A stretch of 64,000 bases of DNA from Inga oerstediana (lineage: Eukaryota > Streptophyta > Magnoliopsida > Fabales > Fabaceae): assembly GCA_963210345.1 (NCBI GenBank), contig OY723411.1, forward strand, positions 32,321,130 to 32,385,129. Direction: 5' to 3'. Shown here piece by piece: positions 48,242 to 58,700 of the stretch (positions are counted from its first letter, which is position 1; every line of letters starts with the position of its first letter). The notes beneath the pieces are model-generated. The model ran no database searches and was not told the origin of the DNA. It saw nothing but the letters and a program-made list of their open reading frames with translations. A program made the translations under genes and the position numbers.

Positions 48242-48447
48242 AATCTTTGAGTTACCAAGGAGCTTCCTCTTCGATAACCGATCAATTGGTTGATAACTTT
48301 ACCATTGTGTCCCTGATTACGTCAATTCACATTGAATCACCACCAATCTTTGAGTTACCAAGGAGCTTCCTCTTCGGTAACCGATCAATTGGTTGATAAC
48401 TTTACCATTGTGCCCCTGATTACGTCAATTCACATTGAATCACCACC
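48242..48447. repeat. 103-bp tandem duplication
   Basis: Two units, 48242-48344 and 48345-48447, from AATCTTTGAGTTACCAAGG to TTGAATCACCACC, differing at only two or three positions. A recent local duplication within a decayed gypsy LTR. Confidence 0.92.
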
Positions 48448-48699
48448 AAACTCATTTTCTCATTCAGTTAAATACAGGGTTTCAGCACTGCTCACAACAC
48501 ATACAAATCACATTCGAGTACCAAATCACATCATATTCTCCAAAAGGGTTTATTTATCAATAATCACCTCCACTTTTGGAGTCCTTAACCCATAATCAAA
48601 ATTTAGGATCTTGCTAAATCAGGACTTAGCAGTTCACTAATCTCAGGCTTATTCTCTAGTCTCAAGTCTCAGAATTCGGGTTATTACATGCGTGTATTT

Positions 48700-49330
48700 G
48701 ACACTATGAGCTCGCATCTTGGGTTGTCACTCACGATCAAGTTTCAAGAGTGAGTCTTAGCACTCACAGGTGTTAAGTCATTACTCGAGTGCCAAGGTCC
48801 CTGCTCGAGTAATGTCCTTCTTTGAAAGTTTCATGTGCTCTCGAGTGAGCACTTCTTAAACCTCATTTTGTGGGACTCGAGTGAGCATTTGGCTATTCAC
48901 TCGAGTGATTGAATTCATGCTCGAGTGTAGCAATATTTTCTTGTCTCTGTCATTCTTTTCTGCTCTCGGGTGATCACTTTTGGCGCTCCACTTTCTAGGA
49001 CTCGGGTGAGAGTGAGGATGTCACTCGAGTGTTGAGTCCATCACCCAAGTGCAATGATCAATTTCTCGTCTATGTCTGTGCTTTCTGTCAAGCACTCATA
49101 CGCGTGTGCTTCCGTACCTGAGTGCAAGTCCATCATCACTCGAGTGAGGCATTCTTCACTTGAGTGAAACAGTGCAAAATCAATTCTTGAACTTCTAAAA
49201 GGGAATCTTTGGGATAATTCTTCCAACCCTTTAGGGCTTTTATTAGAGGCATTTATAGCTTCCAATAGAACATAAATGATAACCAATTTAAGTGATTTGA
49301 AGTCATTTAAATATTGGAATAGATAATAAT
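48700..49330. repeat. CTCGAGTG-rich LTR-like segment
   Basis: Contains about ten CTCGAGT or CTCGGGT sites between 48780 and 49170, with TCACTCGAGTG and GCTCGAGTG variants like those in the SIRE-like LTR. Outside the motifs it does not align by eye with that LTR. Probably a fragment of another copia LTR; ends not found. Confidence 0.5.
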
Positions 49331-49339
49331 GCTTCGTCC

Positions 49340-50240
49340 CTAATTATGAATTATAGGATTCGACATTTACCCTACTCGGGAGAGACCAGTGCCAGAGCAT
49401 GCACGGAAGGACCAATGTAGTAACTTTTCTCTCATGTTGTGTATGATGCTTGGTATGTATGACTTATCATTGTTTTATGGTAAAAATCTTTGGCATGAGG
49501 CCATTATGAACATATGAATGTGTTATTGGCCGTAGGGCATTACAGCATGTGCAGTCGTAGGGGGTGATGGTCATCACACCTACCCCTACCATTGTATCTG
49601 CCGTTGTAATTGCCGAAGCTACATTGTGGAATTATGAATTCCTGTTTGATTATCCGTCCAGTGTGGCTATGTGTATGTGAAATATTTTATATGGATCCTA
49701 GCTATAGTGATATATGTGATATGAACATGTGAATGTGCAATACAGGGTGAGCAAACGTAAGGGTGACGCAAGTCATACCTGACCTTGCCATTATAACTGT
49801 CGTTGTAGTTGCTATGTGTTATGTGATGATTTCCTTTCATGCTTTGTGGTTGTGCATACTATGAGTGATTTGACAATACGGGAATTCCTTAGAATTTCAC
49901 TCTCCTAAAACAAATTTTAGACAGGGCTGGTGGATCTAAAGGGAAGCAGGACGAAGGGTAGTTAGAGGTCCGGGCTAGGAGTTTATTTTGGATTTTAGTT
50001 ATCATTTTGGATAATGGTATATGATATTTTGGATTATAGAATAGTAATTGTATAATCCCCTAGATTGGGAAACTGTTTATGGGCATTGTGCCCCGTAAAC
50101 CTTTATTGATTAATAGAACCCGAGTGTGTCAAGAATTTGCATTGTATTCTGATATTTATGAATGGAATCGTATTGTACAGGCTATTTGTGTAATTGAAAT
50201 GTGAATATGAGATCCTTGTTAAACAAGTTTAGAAAATTTT
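49340..50240 (+). mobile_element. 3' part of a Tekay/Del-like gypsy LTR
   Basis: Similar in style and word content to the later half of the chromovirus LTR: GATTCGACATTTACC, the 'GGGCTGGTGGATCTAAAGGGAAGC' block (in pieces at 49925-49948) and a long T-rich tail with TTTGGATTATAG. It has two related ~190-bp parts (49545-49630 and 49750-49820: AGGGTGA..., TCATACCT or CACACCTACC, TGCCGTTGTAATTGCC). Its start may be the LTR beginning at 44965, now separated by other insertions. Confidence 0.45.
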
Positions 50241-50580
50241 TTTTGAAAACCCTAATTTGGGCAAAAAGGAATTTTGTTAAGTCCCAAATCATCTTATGGT
50301 TTCTAATTTCACATAATCACATATTTACGAACTTAATCTCGGCCTTGATTGGAAAGAGTTACAATGTCCAAAAAATAGAATAATTTTCAAGGACTATATG
50401 ATTCAGCCCTTAGGGTGGAGAATAATTCTCTAGATTATATAAGGGCTTAGTGTGTGTAATTAGTCAAATAAAATATGTTGATGTATGAGTACTTTGGCAC
50501 ACTTGGCGACTTCTTGATGTGTACTATTTTAACACCATTTGTTGGGGGAATACACAGCAGAGTAAAAATGTCTTTTTAAA
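50241..50580. other. AT-rich spacer, nothing recognised
   Basis: No terminal repeat, coding frame or tandem array was seen. It could include the lost left end of the CACTA element next to it. Confidence 0.3.
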
Positions 50581-51060
50581 CGTTAAAAATAACTTTTTAG
50601 ATCAGTTTTAGATTAAGTCTTAATACAACCGGTCTAAAAAATCTATTACTTCTTAGACCCAATGTTACAACCGGTCTAAAAAGTCACACTTTTTAGACCG
50701 GTTGTAGCTACAACCGGTCCCTTTTTAGAACTATAAGTTCTCTATCGATTGAGAAGGAATTTACAGAGCCAATAGCCTGTGGCTTCAAAAATTTAAAAAA
50801 AAAACCCAGCTATGGCGCTTTTTTAAGAAAGCGTCATAGCTGGGACTTTCATTTTTCTTTTTTTCTTATGAATGTTTTGTGTGGCACTTGTTAAGAAAAG
50901 TGTCATATAAGCCTAATACAAGTTATAACACTTATTATAGGAGACGTCATAGCTTCTTAACTTGGTTTTTTTTTTTTTTTTTGTTAAACAGTTATCTATG
51001 ACGCTTCTTTAAAGAAGAGTCATAGGAGGAGCGCCACTAAATCCTTATTTTATAGTAGTG
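50580..51060 (-). mobile_element. End of a CACTA (En/Spm) transposon with subterminal hairpins
   Basis: At 51060 the minus strand begins CACTACTATAAAATAAGG, the hallmark CACTA end. Subterminal inverted repeats follow: a perfect 18-bp palindrome arm ACAACCGGTCTAAAAAGT with a CAC loop at 50667-50705, a ~16-bp hairpin at 50805-50844 (CCCAGCTATGGCGC), and a GACGCTTCTTTAAAGAAG palindrome near 51000-51020. Family knowledge: the TnpA-type protein binds such subterminal repeats. No left CACTA end was found, so this is a fragment or a non-autonomous copy with a decayed end. Confidence 0.7.
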
Positions 51061-51480
51061 ATTTTCTGCTATCACATATACCCAATATGATATCCACACC
51101 TCCCTCAACATATACCATTATCATAAAAAGGTTATCATTGATCAATACAGGTCATGGTTATCATCGTGCATATGTCGTCATACCATATTCATCAATCATA
51201 TACTAACATGTTATCCTTATTAAGGAATATATTACGGTAATCCTTAATATAACCATTTAAACATACAATGATCATTATCATAAACCATTTTAGCAGCATA
51301 ATCATATTATCGTGTATTCGATACTATACAGGGAACTATTTGTTATCAGTTTATCCAAATAATTCGCTGGCCATTGGGCGAGTATAGCCTTGACTTGCTT
51401 TGGCAAGTCAGTCCTACGCTGAAGCAAGGTGTCCATTTCGTGAATTTCCGGTTTAAGCACAATCAATCATATTTATGTTT
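51061..51480. other. AT-rich segment, possibly LTR-derived
   Basis: Contains words such as CTGGCCATTGGGCGAGTATA and CTTGACTTGC...GGCAAGTC (a short inverted repeat at 51391-51410). No gene was seen, and no edges could be placed. Confidence 0.3.
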
Positions 51481-51481
51481 A

Positions 51482-52453
51482 GGAAAATTAGAATAAAGGA
51501 CCTAGAGAAAAAGATATTTATTGAGAAAGACCATAAAAATTGTAATTACTTAGAAAGACCAAACATCATATTATAAATTTAAAATTACTAAATTATCCCT
51601 AATCAAACCTCCAATGTTATCTTTTGCATTCATAATTAAAAAAAATAACTAAAATTAAATGTAAAACCGCTCATTATTCACATATAATATCATCGTATCT
51701 TCTTTTTTCATTTGTACTTTTCACCAAGTTTCATACTCAAGTAAAATCAATATATTTTTTCATCAATTGTAGTTCAAATTCATCTTTTTTTTTTAATATT
51801 TATTTTTTAACAAGTTCCGTATTCATATAATTAATAGATAATTTAATTAACAAATATATCATCAAGTTGCCGGATTTATATTATTAAGTATCAACATTGA
51901 TTTCCATTAAACTCGTTTTATAAAAATAAAAACTAAACTCATTTCATTTTTTAAAGGATATAATAGATTATTTACATTTTTTTAATTTTATGAACATTAA
52001 ATGAATTTTTTAACCCACATAAATATCTTCTAAAATAAAAATAAATCATATAAATTTTTTTTGTTTAACATATATAATAAATTATAAAACACCTTGAGTT
52101 TTATTAAAATCATATAATTATATTTTTAATTAAAAATTTTGTTGATTTTAGTAAATTATGATTTTGACAAAATTGAAGAATGTGCAATTTATTTTCCACG
52201 TATATCTATACAAGTTGTGAAAGATGAAAATTGAGAAAATTTTTATTTAATTTAGTGAAATTTAGAATTTTGTGTTAGTTTTCAAAATAGAGTGTGGGAG
52301 AGAATGTAGGAGGGAACGGAGAAGATTTCCTTAAGGTAGTTTAATATTATCAATTTTATATTATTATAATTAGTCATTCTAAATAATTATAATTTTTATA
52401 ATCCTTCTCAATTAATATATTGTCTTTCAGGTCCTTTATTCTAATTTTCTCAA
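51482..52453. mobile_element. Terminal-inverted-repeat element, ~970 bp
   Basis: The left end AAAATTAGAATAAAGGACCT (from about 51484) is repeated inverted at about 52432-52451 (AGGTCCTTTATTCTAATTTT). The interior is very AT-rich and has no transposase frame, so this is a MITE or non-autonomous DNA transposon. The target duplication could not be read clearly (flanks ATTTATGTTTAG and CAAATATTTCG), so the superfamily is open. Confidence 0.65.
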
Positions 52454-52712
52454 ATATTTCGATTCCTACAAGTTCACGGGCTCTAATCACAACAACCCAC
52501 GCACAAGTTTTTCAAAAGGCTAAGGGACGGAATTATCATATATATTTCAGGCAAAAAAAAAAAAAGAATTGTCATATATATACTAGATTATTCCAAAACT
52601 TTTAGATGATCAATAAAGAAGAAAATAACATCTTACTGAGTCTGCCTCAGGTATATGCGAAAATAGGATTGTTGCACCTTAAATCTACCTCACCACTCTT
52701 ATATATAGACTC

Positions 52713-53576
52713 TAAGGCCTTGTTTGATATGAAACACTGAATTTTGATGGATTGGGATTGGAATTGGGATTGGGATTGGAACTGATCTTTAAAAATACGT
52801 TTGGTACGAAGTAATAGTTGGAGGGAATGATTTCATTAATTTTATTTTATAAGTAGCTATTAGTTATGAAAAGACCTAAATACCCCAACCCTAAATCCCA
52901 AATTTAATCTACAATCTAGATGCAAGTTTCATGATTCATCCTCATCTTCAACGATACAGGCTTTGTTACGAACGTAGAAGGAAAAATGATAAATTGTAAA
53001 AGTACTCCTAATTAAAGACAATATTATTTTTTAAATTTTGACTAATTGCTATATATTATAACATAAAGTATTGATTTTCACTTCAACTTGATTACTTTCG
53101 ATCAAAAACCAAAGTGAAGAAGAACAACTAATCTGGATGCATTTATGGTGATGGCGCTCCTAATTAATATTGCTGATTTGAGTTGTGATGATTATTTGGC
53201 CACAATCGTTATTACGTTTTTGCGAACATTACTATTTTGGTAATTGAATAATCTGGATTTTCTTGCTTGATGGAAGGCGTGGTGCTGAGCCAGCGATTGT
53301 AAGGTGAGATGCAGATCGATTTATTTAGGTTAAAATTGATTGAGGATATTTTTGTCCTGAAAATATTATAAACAGGGATATTTTTGTCTATAAAATTTGC
53401 AATCCCAAGCTTGAAAATGCAATACCGGGGGGAGGTGGCTTTGCTGCAATCCCACTTTCGTGGTATTCTCAATCCTTGGTTATCCTCAACCCCTCATACC
53501 AAACATTACAATTGGCGCAATCCCTGACCCAATCTCAATCCCTATCACCCAATGCTTCATACCAAACTAGGCCTAA
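52713..53576. mobile_element. PIF/Harbinger-like MITE, 858 bp, TAA duplication
   Basis: The body is 52716-53573. The ends GGCCTTGTTTGATATGAAAC and, inverted, GGCCTAGTTTGGTATGAAGC form an imperfect ~45-bp terminal repeat followed by GGGATTGG words. The flanking TAA is duplicated at 52713-52715 and 53574-53576, the usual target for this superfamily. No transposase is encoded. Confidence 0.82.
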
Positions 53577-54268
53577 GAGTTCCCTCTTTTTCTTATTTAG
53601 TTGACGTGTTATTTTATTATTTATTTACTTATTATATACCACTAGATATTTTCTTCATAAGACTACTTAAACCTTATGAATAAAAATTGAAGATATTACA
53701 CTTTTTATAAGAGCCAAACAAAAATTGTCTGATCATTTAATGAGTTTTTTTTATTTTTACCCCTCGTTAATTATATATATATATATATATATATTCATAT
53801 ATATTGTATTGAATAAAAAGTTGGTGATACCTATATTTAGTTTATTTCTCTCTTATACATACCCCTCTTAAATGAGAGCATATTTGGGGGAAAAAAGTTT
53901 ATTTCCAACGTACTTATTATTTTTAACCAACTTTAACAAATTTCTTAATTTGCGTTATCCACTTATCGAGATTTTATAAATAGGACCGGAAGAAGTGTAA
54001 AATTATTATATTACACAGGATGCCACACAAAATACCACATGTCTCATATCGATCTGATGTGACAAATTCCATTAAAAAGATAACAGTAAATTAATGATAA
54101 GGTGTTTATGATAAAAGAATAGGGGGTTGACTTTAAACTTTAAAATGTTAAGGAAATTATGTGCAATTGGCATAAAGTTTAGTGGTTCTTTATATAATTT
54201 ATCCTAAAATAAAAATAATATACTAGTACTACAAATGAACGCAAAATCAATAAGTAGGCCACCTGGAG
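53577..54268. other. AT-rich spacer with (AT)n tract
   Basis: Intergenic sequence downstream of the oxidase gene. It has an (AT)n microsatellite at about 53772-53793 and no recognisable gene. Confidence 0.6.
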
Positions 54269-55122
54269 CATGGATTTAAGAACTAGACCGGACAGTCCGA
54301 CCGATCGAACTGTCGGTCGGTAAAGAGGGCAGGCCGGTTTACTACTTTGGGCTGTTTTCTCTAAGGGATCGTTTTGGACCGTTTTTGAACTACTTTTGGG
54401 TCGGGAGCCGTTATTGGGCCGAAACCCGAAACGAGTTTTTAAAAACCCGCCAGCCCAATAACTTACTTTACAAAAAAAATCCATAATTTTTTTTCTTTAG
54501 TTTTGATGCTGGAAACTGGAAAGTCTACAAAGAAGAAAAAAGTTAATATGGAAAAACACAGGTTTATATTGTTTAATCTCATATATATATTATGTACATT
54601 TTTTTTATTCTCAAATGGCAGATATGTTCTCATTATTTTAAAATGACTCATAAATCTACATTCTCTTGTTTGTTATTTTAACAAGGTTAATATATTTCAT
54701 ATATATATATATATATATTTTGCTAGGTAGCAAGATAAGTGCTTCAAGTCTGTCTTAAAATTAGATGTACATGTTTGGAATTGTTTAATAAAAGAAAAAC
54801 ATATTAATTTAGTTATTTTATTTTAATAATTTTATACCAGAAGAACATATCAATATAAGCAGATTTGTAGAACCATTGAGTAGTGGATATTTTAAGCACT
54901 TATCCTGATGGGTAACAATTGATCAGATTTTTAAATGGTGTTTTGTGACTTTACTAACTTCATATGAAATTAGACTAACGACTAATTATTGTAATATATA
55001 TATATATATTATATAATATTTTTAAATTTAATTATTATGTCACCAGCTAAACAGCTCAACCGGTTGAACCTTGACTCGCTGACATTTCCGACTTGATGTC
55101 CGATCCGACTTTTAAAACATTG
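54269..55122. mobile_element. Short transposon-like repeat with CCGG-rich ends
   Basis: The left end CATGGATTTAAGAACTAGAC and the inverted right end CAATGTTTTAAAAGTCGGATC are loosely similar (CA-TG-TTTAA..). Both are followed by repeated CCGG/CGG/GGTCGG words. The right end resembles 14030-14126, so this is a repeat family. The class is uncertain, with no clear target duplication. An internal (AT)n tract lies near 54698-54718. Confidence 0.35.
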
Positions 55123-55574
55123 ACCCAGAGTTTACCTGAATTAGCTTCAAAATTAAGGCTTTCAGTTAACAACCAATTATCCACACCTTTATTGACATAT
55201 TCAACCTTACAAAGCTATTCATTTATTTTTCTGGCCTTGACTGTTGACTGTGAACAACATAAAATACTTCGTGATGAACCCTCAAAATTCTTGAAGCGCC
55301 ATCTCCAAAAACCTACCATTTAGGTAATCCCTTCACATATCTTTTCTTTTGACATCATATTCCCTTCACTATTATTACATATTCTAATTATTTAATTTCC
55401 CTCAAGACTATATATAATTTGTATTGTTGCGAGCGAAAATCATATGATGCTCCCGCACCAAAGAAATAAAATAAAAAATATATATAAGGAATCAACATGG
55501 CCATATTGAATATATTATAGAAATGGAAATTACCGAAATATTCTCTTTACCTGCATTATTCACTATCATAAATC
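55123..55574. other. 3' flank of the oxidase gene
   Basis: Holds the 3' untranslated region and downstream DNA of the minus-strand gene ending at 55575. A plus-strand frame (55093-55323, 76 codons) has no recognised similarity and overlaps the repeat at its left, so I do not call it a gene. No poly(A) signal could be fixed. Confidence 0.5.
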
Positions 55575-55729
55575 TCACTTTATCAACTTCAAGGGCCTCA
55601 TCATCGCATTGTCTTCGTGGTCCAATATCTGTTTATAATTGTGAAGTAACAGCATGTATATAAATAATTACTAGAGTTGACTTTAATTAATAATTAATAA
55701 TTGAATAAAATAAAAAAAATAATGAACAC

Positions 55730-55778
<49 letters not shown>

Positions 55779-58700
55779 CTATTTTGCAAGTAACCATACT
55801 TTTCATCAATTTTTGATTTGAAACTTATGTTTTTCTCTATTAATAAAATACTTTAATTTTACTTTATTAGCACCATTATCTTCCTTCCACACAAGGTCTA
55901 AATAGAGCAAAATTATAGTGGCTAACTAATAGAGTAAAATTAAATTAAAATATTTAAATAAGAGAGAAAAATGCTTAAGGGGTTGTTTGATTTTGTTTTT
56001 AAAAGATTTTTTTTTTTGTTTTTAAAAGCAATAAAACGTGTTTGATAAACTGTTTATAAAAAATTATTTTTAAAAACAAAAAAAATATAAAGTTGTTTTA
56101 AAAAACTAAAAAATAAAAATAGTTTTTAGTTGTTTTCTTCTTTTTGTTTTCCTGTTTTTTATTTTTTGAGGCCGTCATTTATCCACTATCGACATTACAC
56201 TACCAATGATGACCACCGTTATATCACCACCGGCAACCGCACCACCACGTCACTTCAAAAATAAATTTTTTAAAACAATCTATCCAAATAAATTTTTTTG
56301 TTTTTTATTTTTAAAACTTATTTTCAAAAATTGTTTCATAAAACTGTTTATGAGAACCAAAAACACAGAGGATCAAGCAAGCCCTAAGATTCCAAACTAA
56401 AAATTGAGAAAAAGTAGAGGTACCAACTAAATGGTTTTCATAATAATACTAGTAGTAGTAGAACGAGTAACAGTACTAATAATAATAATAATAATATATA
56501 GATACTTACGTGGCAATGATAAACGTATCCAGGTTCATCGGTTGCATCAAAGGCATATGATGCATTGGTGTGTATGTAAGCAAACCTTACCGCAATCTTG
56601 GTCACAAACCCGGGCATCATCTTGTACACGTTCTTCCACCCGCTCTCATGAGCGGAAACCTCTAGTTTCTTGCCACGTGCATACTTGTCCACGTGGCACT
56701 TCTTGGCATCATTTAGCTTCTCCATGCACGCCTTAAACACTTCCGATTTCACCAGCTCAGTCTGATCCAACACTTTGAACAGTCCCAAATGAATGTGAAG
56801 CGGGTGATTATCCTCCGTCAAATTGATCACATACCACACCTCCGTGGACCCCACTTTCGGAGTTTCTGTAGCCGGGGCCTCATATGGTTTTGCATTTAGG
56901 AACAAGTGAGTGGGCTCATCTGTGTCGCTAGTGTACTCATACATTGCAATGTACCTTGTGTAAGACACACTTGATAAATCCACTTGGGGATAATTTATCA
57001 ACTTCTTCGGGACACGTGACGTGTCAACTTCTTGACTGGGTTGTATGAAGAATTTGAGCACCTTGCTGTTAGATTCGTCGACTGGATCACCGGATGGGTA
57101 GGGATACGGTGCATTGTTAGCTAAGATTACAGTGTCATTCTTTGATTGAGAAAAATCAACAATAATATCTGTGATCTCAGATGGCCCCAACAACATTTCT
57201 TTGGTTGTCACTGGCTCTTCAATATATGAGGAATCTGACGCCACGTGGGTAAATCCCAAGCCGTTGGTGAAAAAGAATTTAAAGAATCTAGCATTGCTAG
57301 CGTTGATTATTCTAAATCTGTATTTACGACGTTGCACCGTCATGTGAGGCCAAGCTTTGCCGTTCACAATAATAGCATCGCCAAAGTACTCTGGCTGCCA
57401 CTGGGGGTGTATGGTAGGGTTGTTTCCGGTAGAATTCATGTATATGGAGCCATCAGTGCGAAAGCTACGATCAAATATCACCAACGGTCGATCGAAGGTT
57501 TTGCCTTGGGGCAAATCGAGTGGGGCTTCGATCGAAGGGTGACGGATAATGTAGGCCCCAATCAAACCAGCAAGGAGGTTGACTCGAGTCAACCCCATGG
57601 CATGGTCATGATACCATAAATTTCCAGGTTGTTGATAATTTAAATAGTGATAGCTTTTTCGAGTCCAAGTGGGTCCCGTTTCGTTGAATCCATTAGTGAA
57701 CCAAGCGTTTGCATTGCCATCACTTTGGGGCCCATGGATCCCACCGTGCAGATGAACCACTGTAGGAACGCCCATTCTTGAGCGGGGTATCGCAGTAGGA
57801 ATAGTTGGGTCCCACGGGAGTATGTGTTTTGAAGGGAGGTGATTTAGCCACGTCACAAAGGTGTCAACACCTTGTACAGCCTCGATTGTTGGACCAGGGA
57901 CTGTTGCGGTACGCTTGTTCACACCGTAAGCAAACACAGGCGTTGGAGGCAAATCCTTATGAAATTTCTGCACCACCCAAACATTTTCTTAAAAATGAAG
58001 AATATGCCAGCCACACACAAACAAATATAAATTAATTAAATAGAAACATATCAGTACATTTTGGGGTCATTTTCTCTCCAATCCAATTTGATTTTGAAAG
58101 AAAAAAATCAAAGTTGGTAGAATGGATAGAGAAGATTGCATATAAAAGAGTTGACAAACTGAAGGCTATCTTTTTTTGCCAGGACAAATGAAGGCTGAAT
58201 CATTACTTTGACCAACATATATAAAATAGGAGTGATATCTATTTCTAGAACTACAATTTTTTAGAACAAGTTTTAGAGAAAAGGAATTAAATAAAATTTA
58301 TTTGAATCATTATTTTAAAAAACCTAAATAAAGTAGTGAAATGAGGGCAGGAAAAAATGATTTTCTATATTTAAATAATTTTCATTAATAAAAAAAATTA
58401 TTTCTCCCTCCATTTTCTAATTTTACAAATAAAAGGCAGTAATAACAAAACATCGAGTAAAAGAAGGCATCAAAAAAGTTTTACTATATTTCTTTTTCTT
58501 TTTAATAAGATTTTTTTAAACATTTTACACATTAATAAAAAGCAATTATTCATATAAGGTACAAAAGTAGGCTAACCTTTTATTTTAATAAAAATTAAAT
58601 GGTCTGACCATAAAAAATATAATACAACTCCTTATATTTTGAGTTAATTTTTTTTTAAAAAGCTTTTTATAAGAAGCGGGGGAGATTATTTGTACGAGAA

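Larger units (their letters stand above)
45367..48688 (-). mobile_element. Tekay-like gypsy LTR, minus strand, split by another LTR
   Basis: The minus strand begins TGTAATAACCCGAATTCTG at 48688 and continues to about 48027. It resumes at 46611 and runs to about 45367, where an older relic adjoins. No primer site or internal region follows, so it is a fragment or solo LTR. It contains an exact 103-bp tandem duplication (48242-48447). Total length without the insert is about 1.9 kb. Confidence 0.6.

Noticed and set aside
44640..49330. One complete SIRE-like LTR interrupted by the gypsy mosaic
   Set aside because: Both flanks look LTR-like, but I could not find matching TG/CA edges or a target duplication.
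57245..57619. 124-codon plus-strand frame
   Set aside because: Antisense shadow of the conserved oxidase exon.
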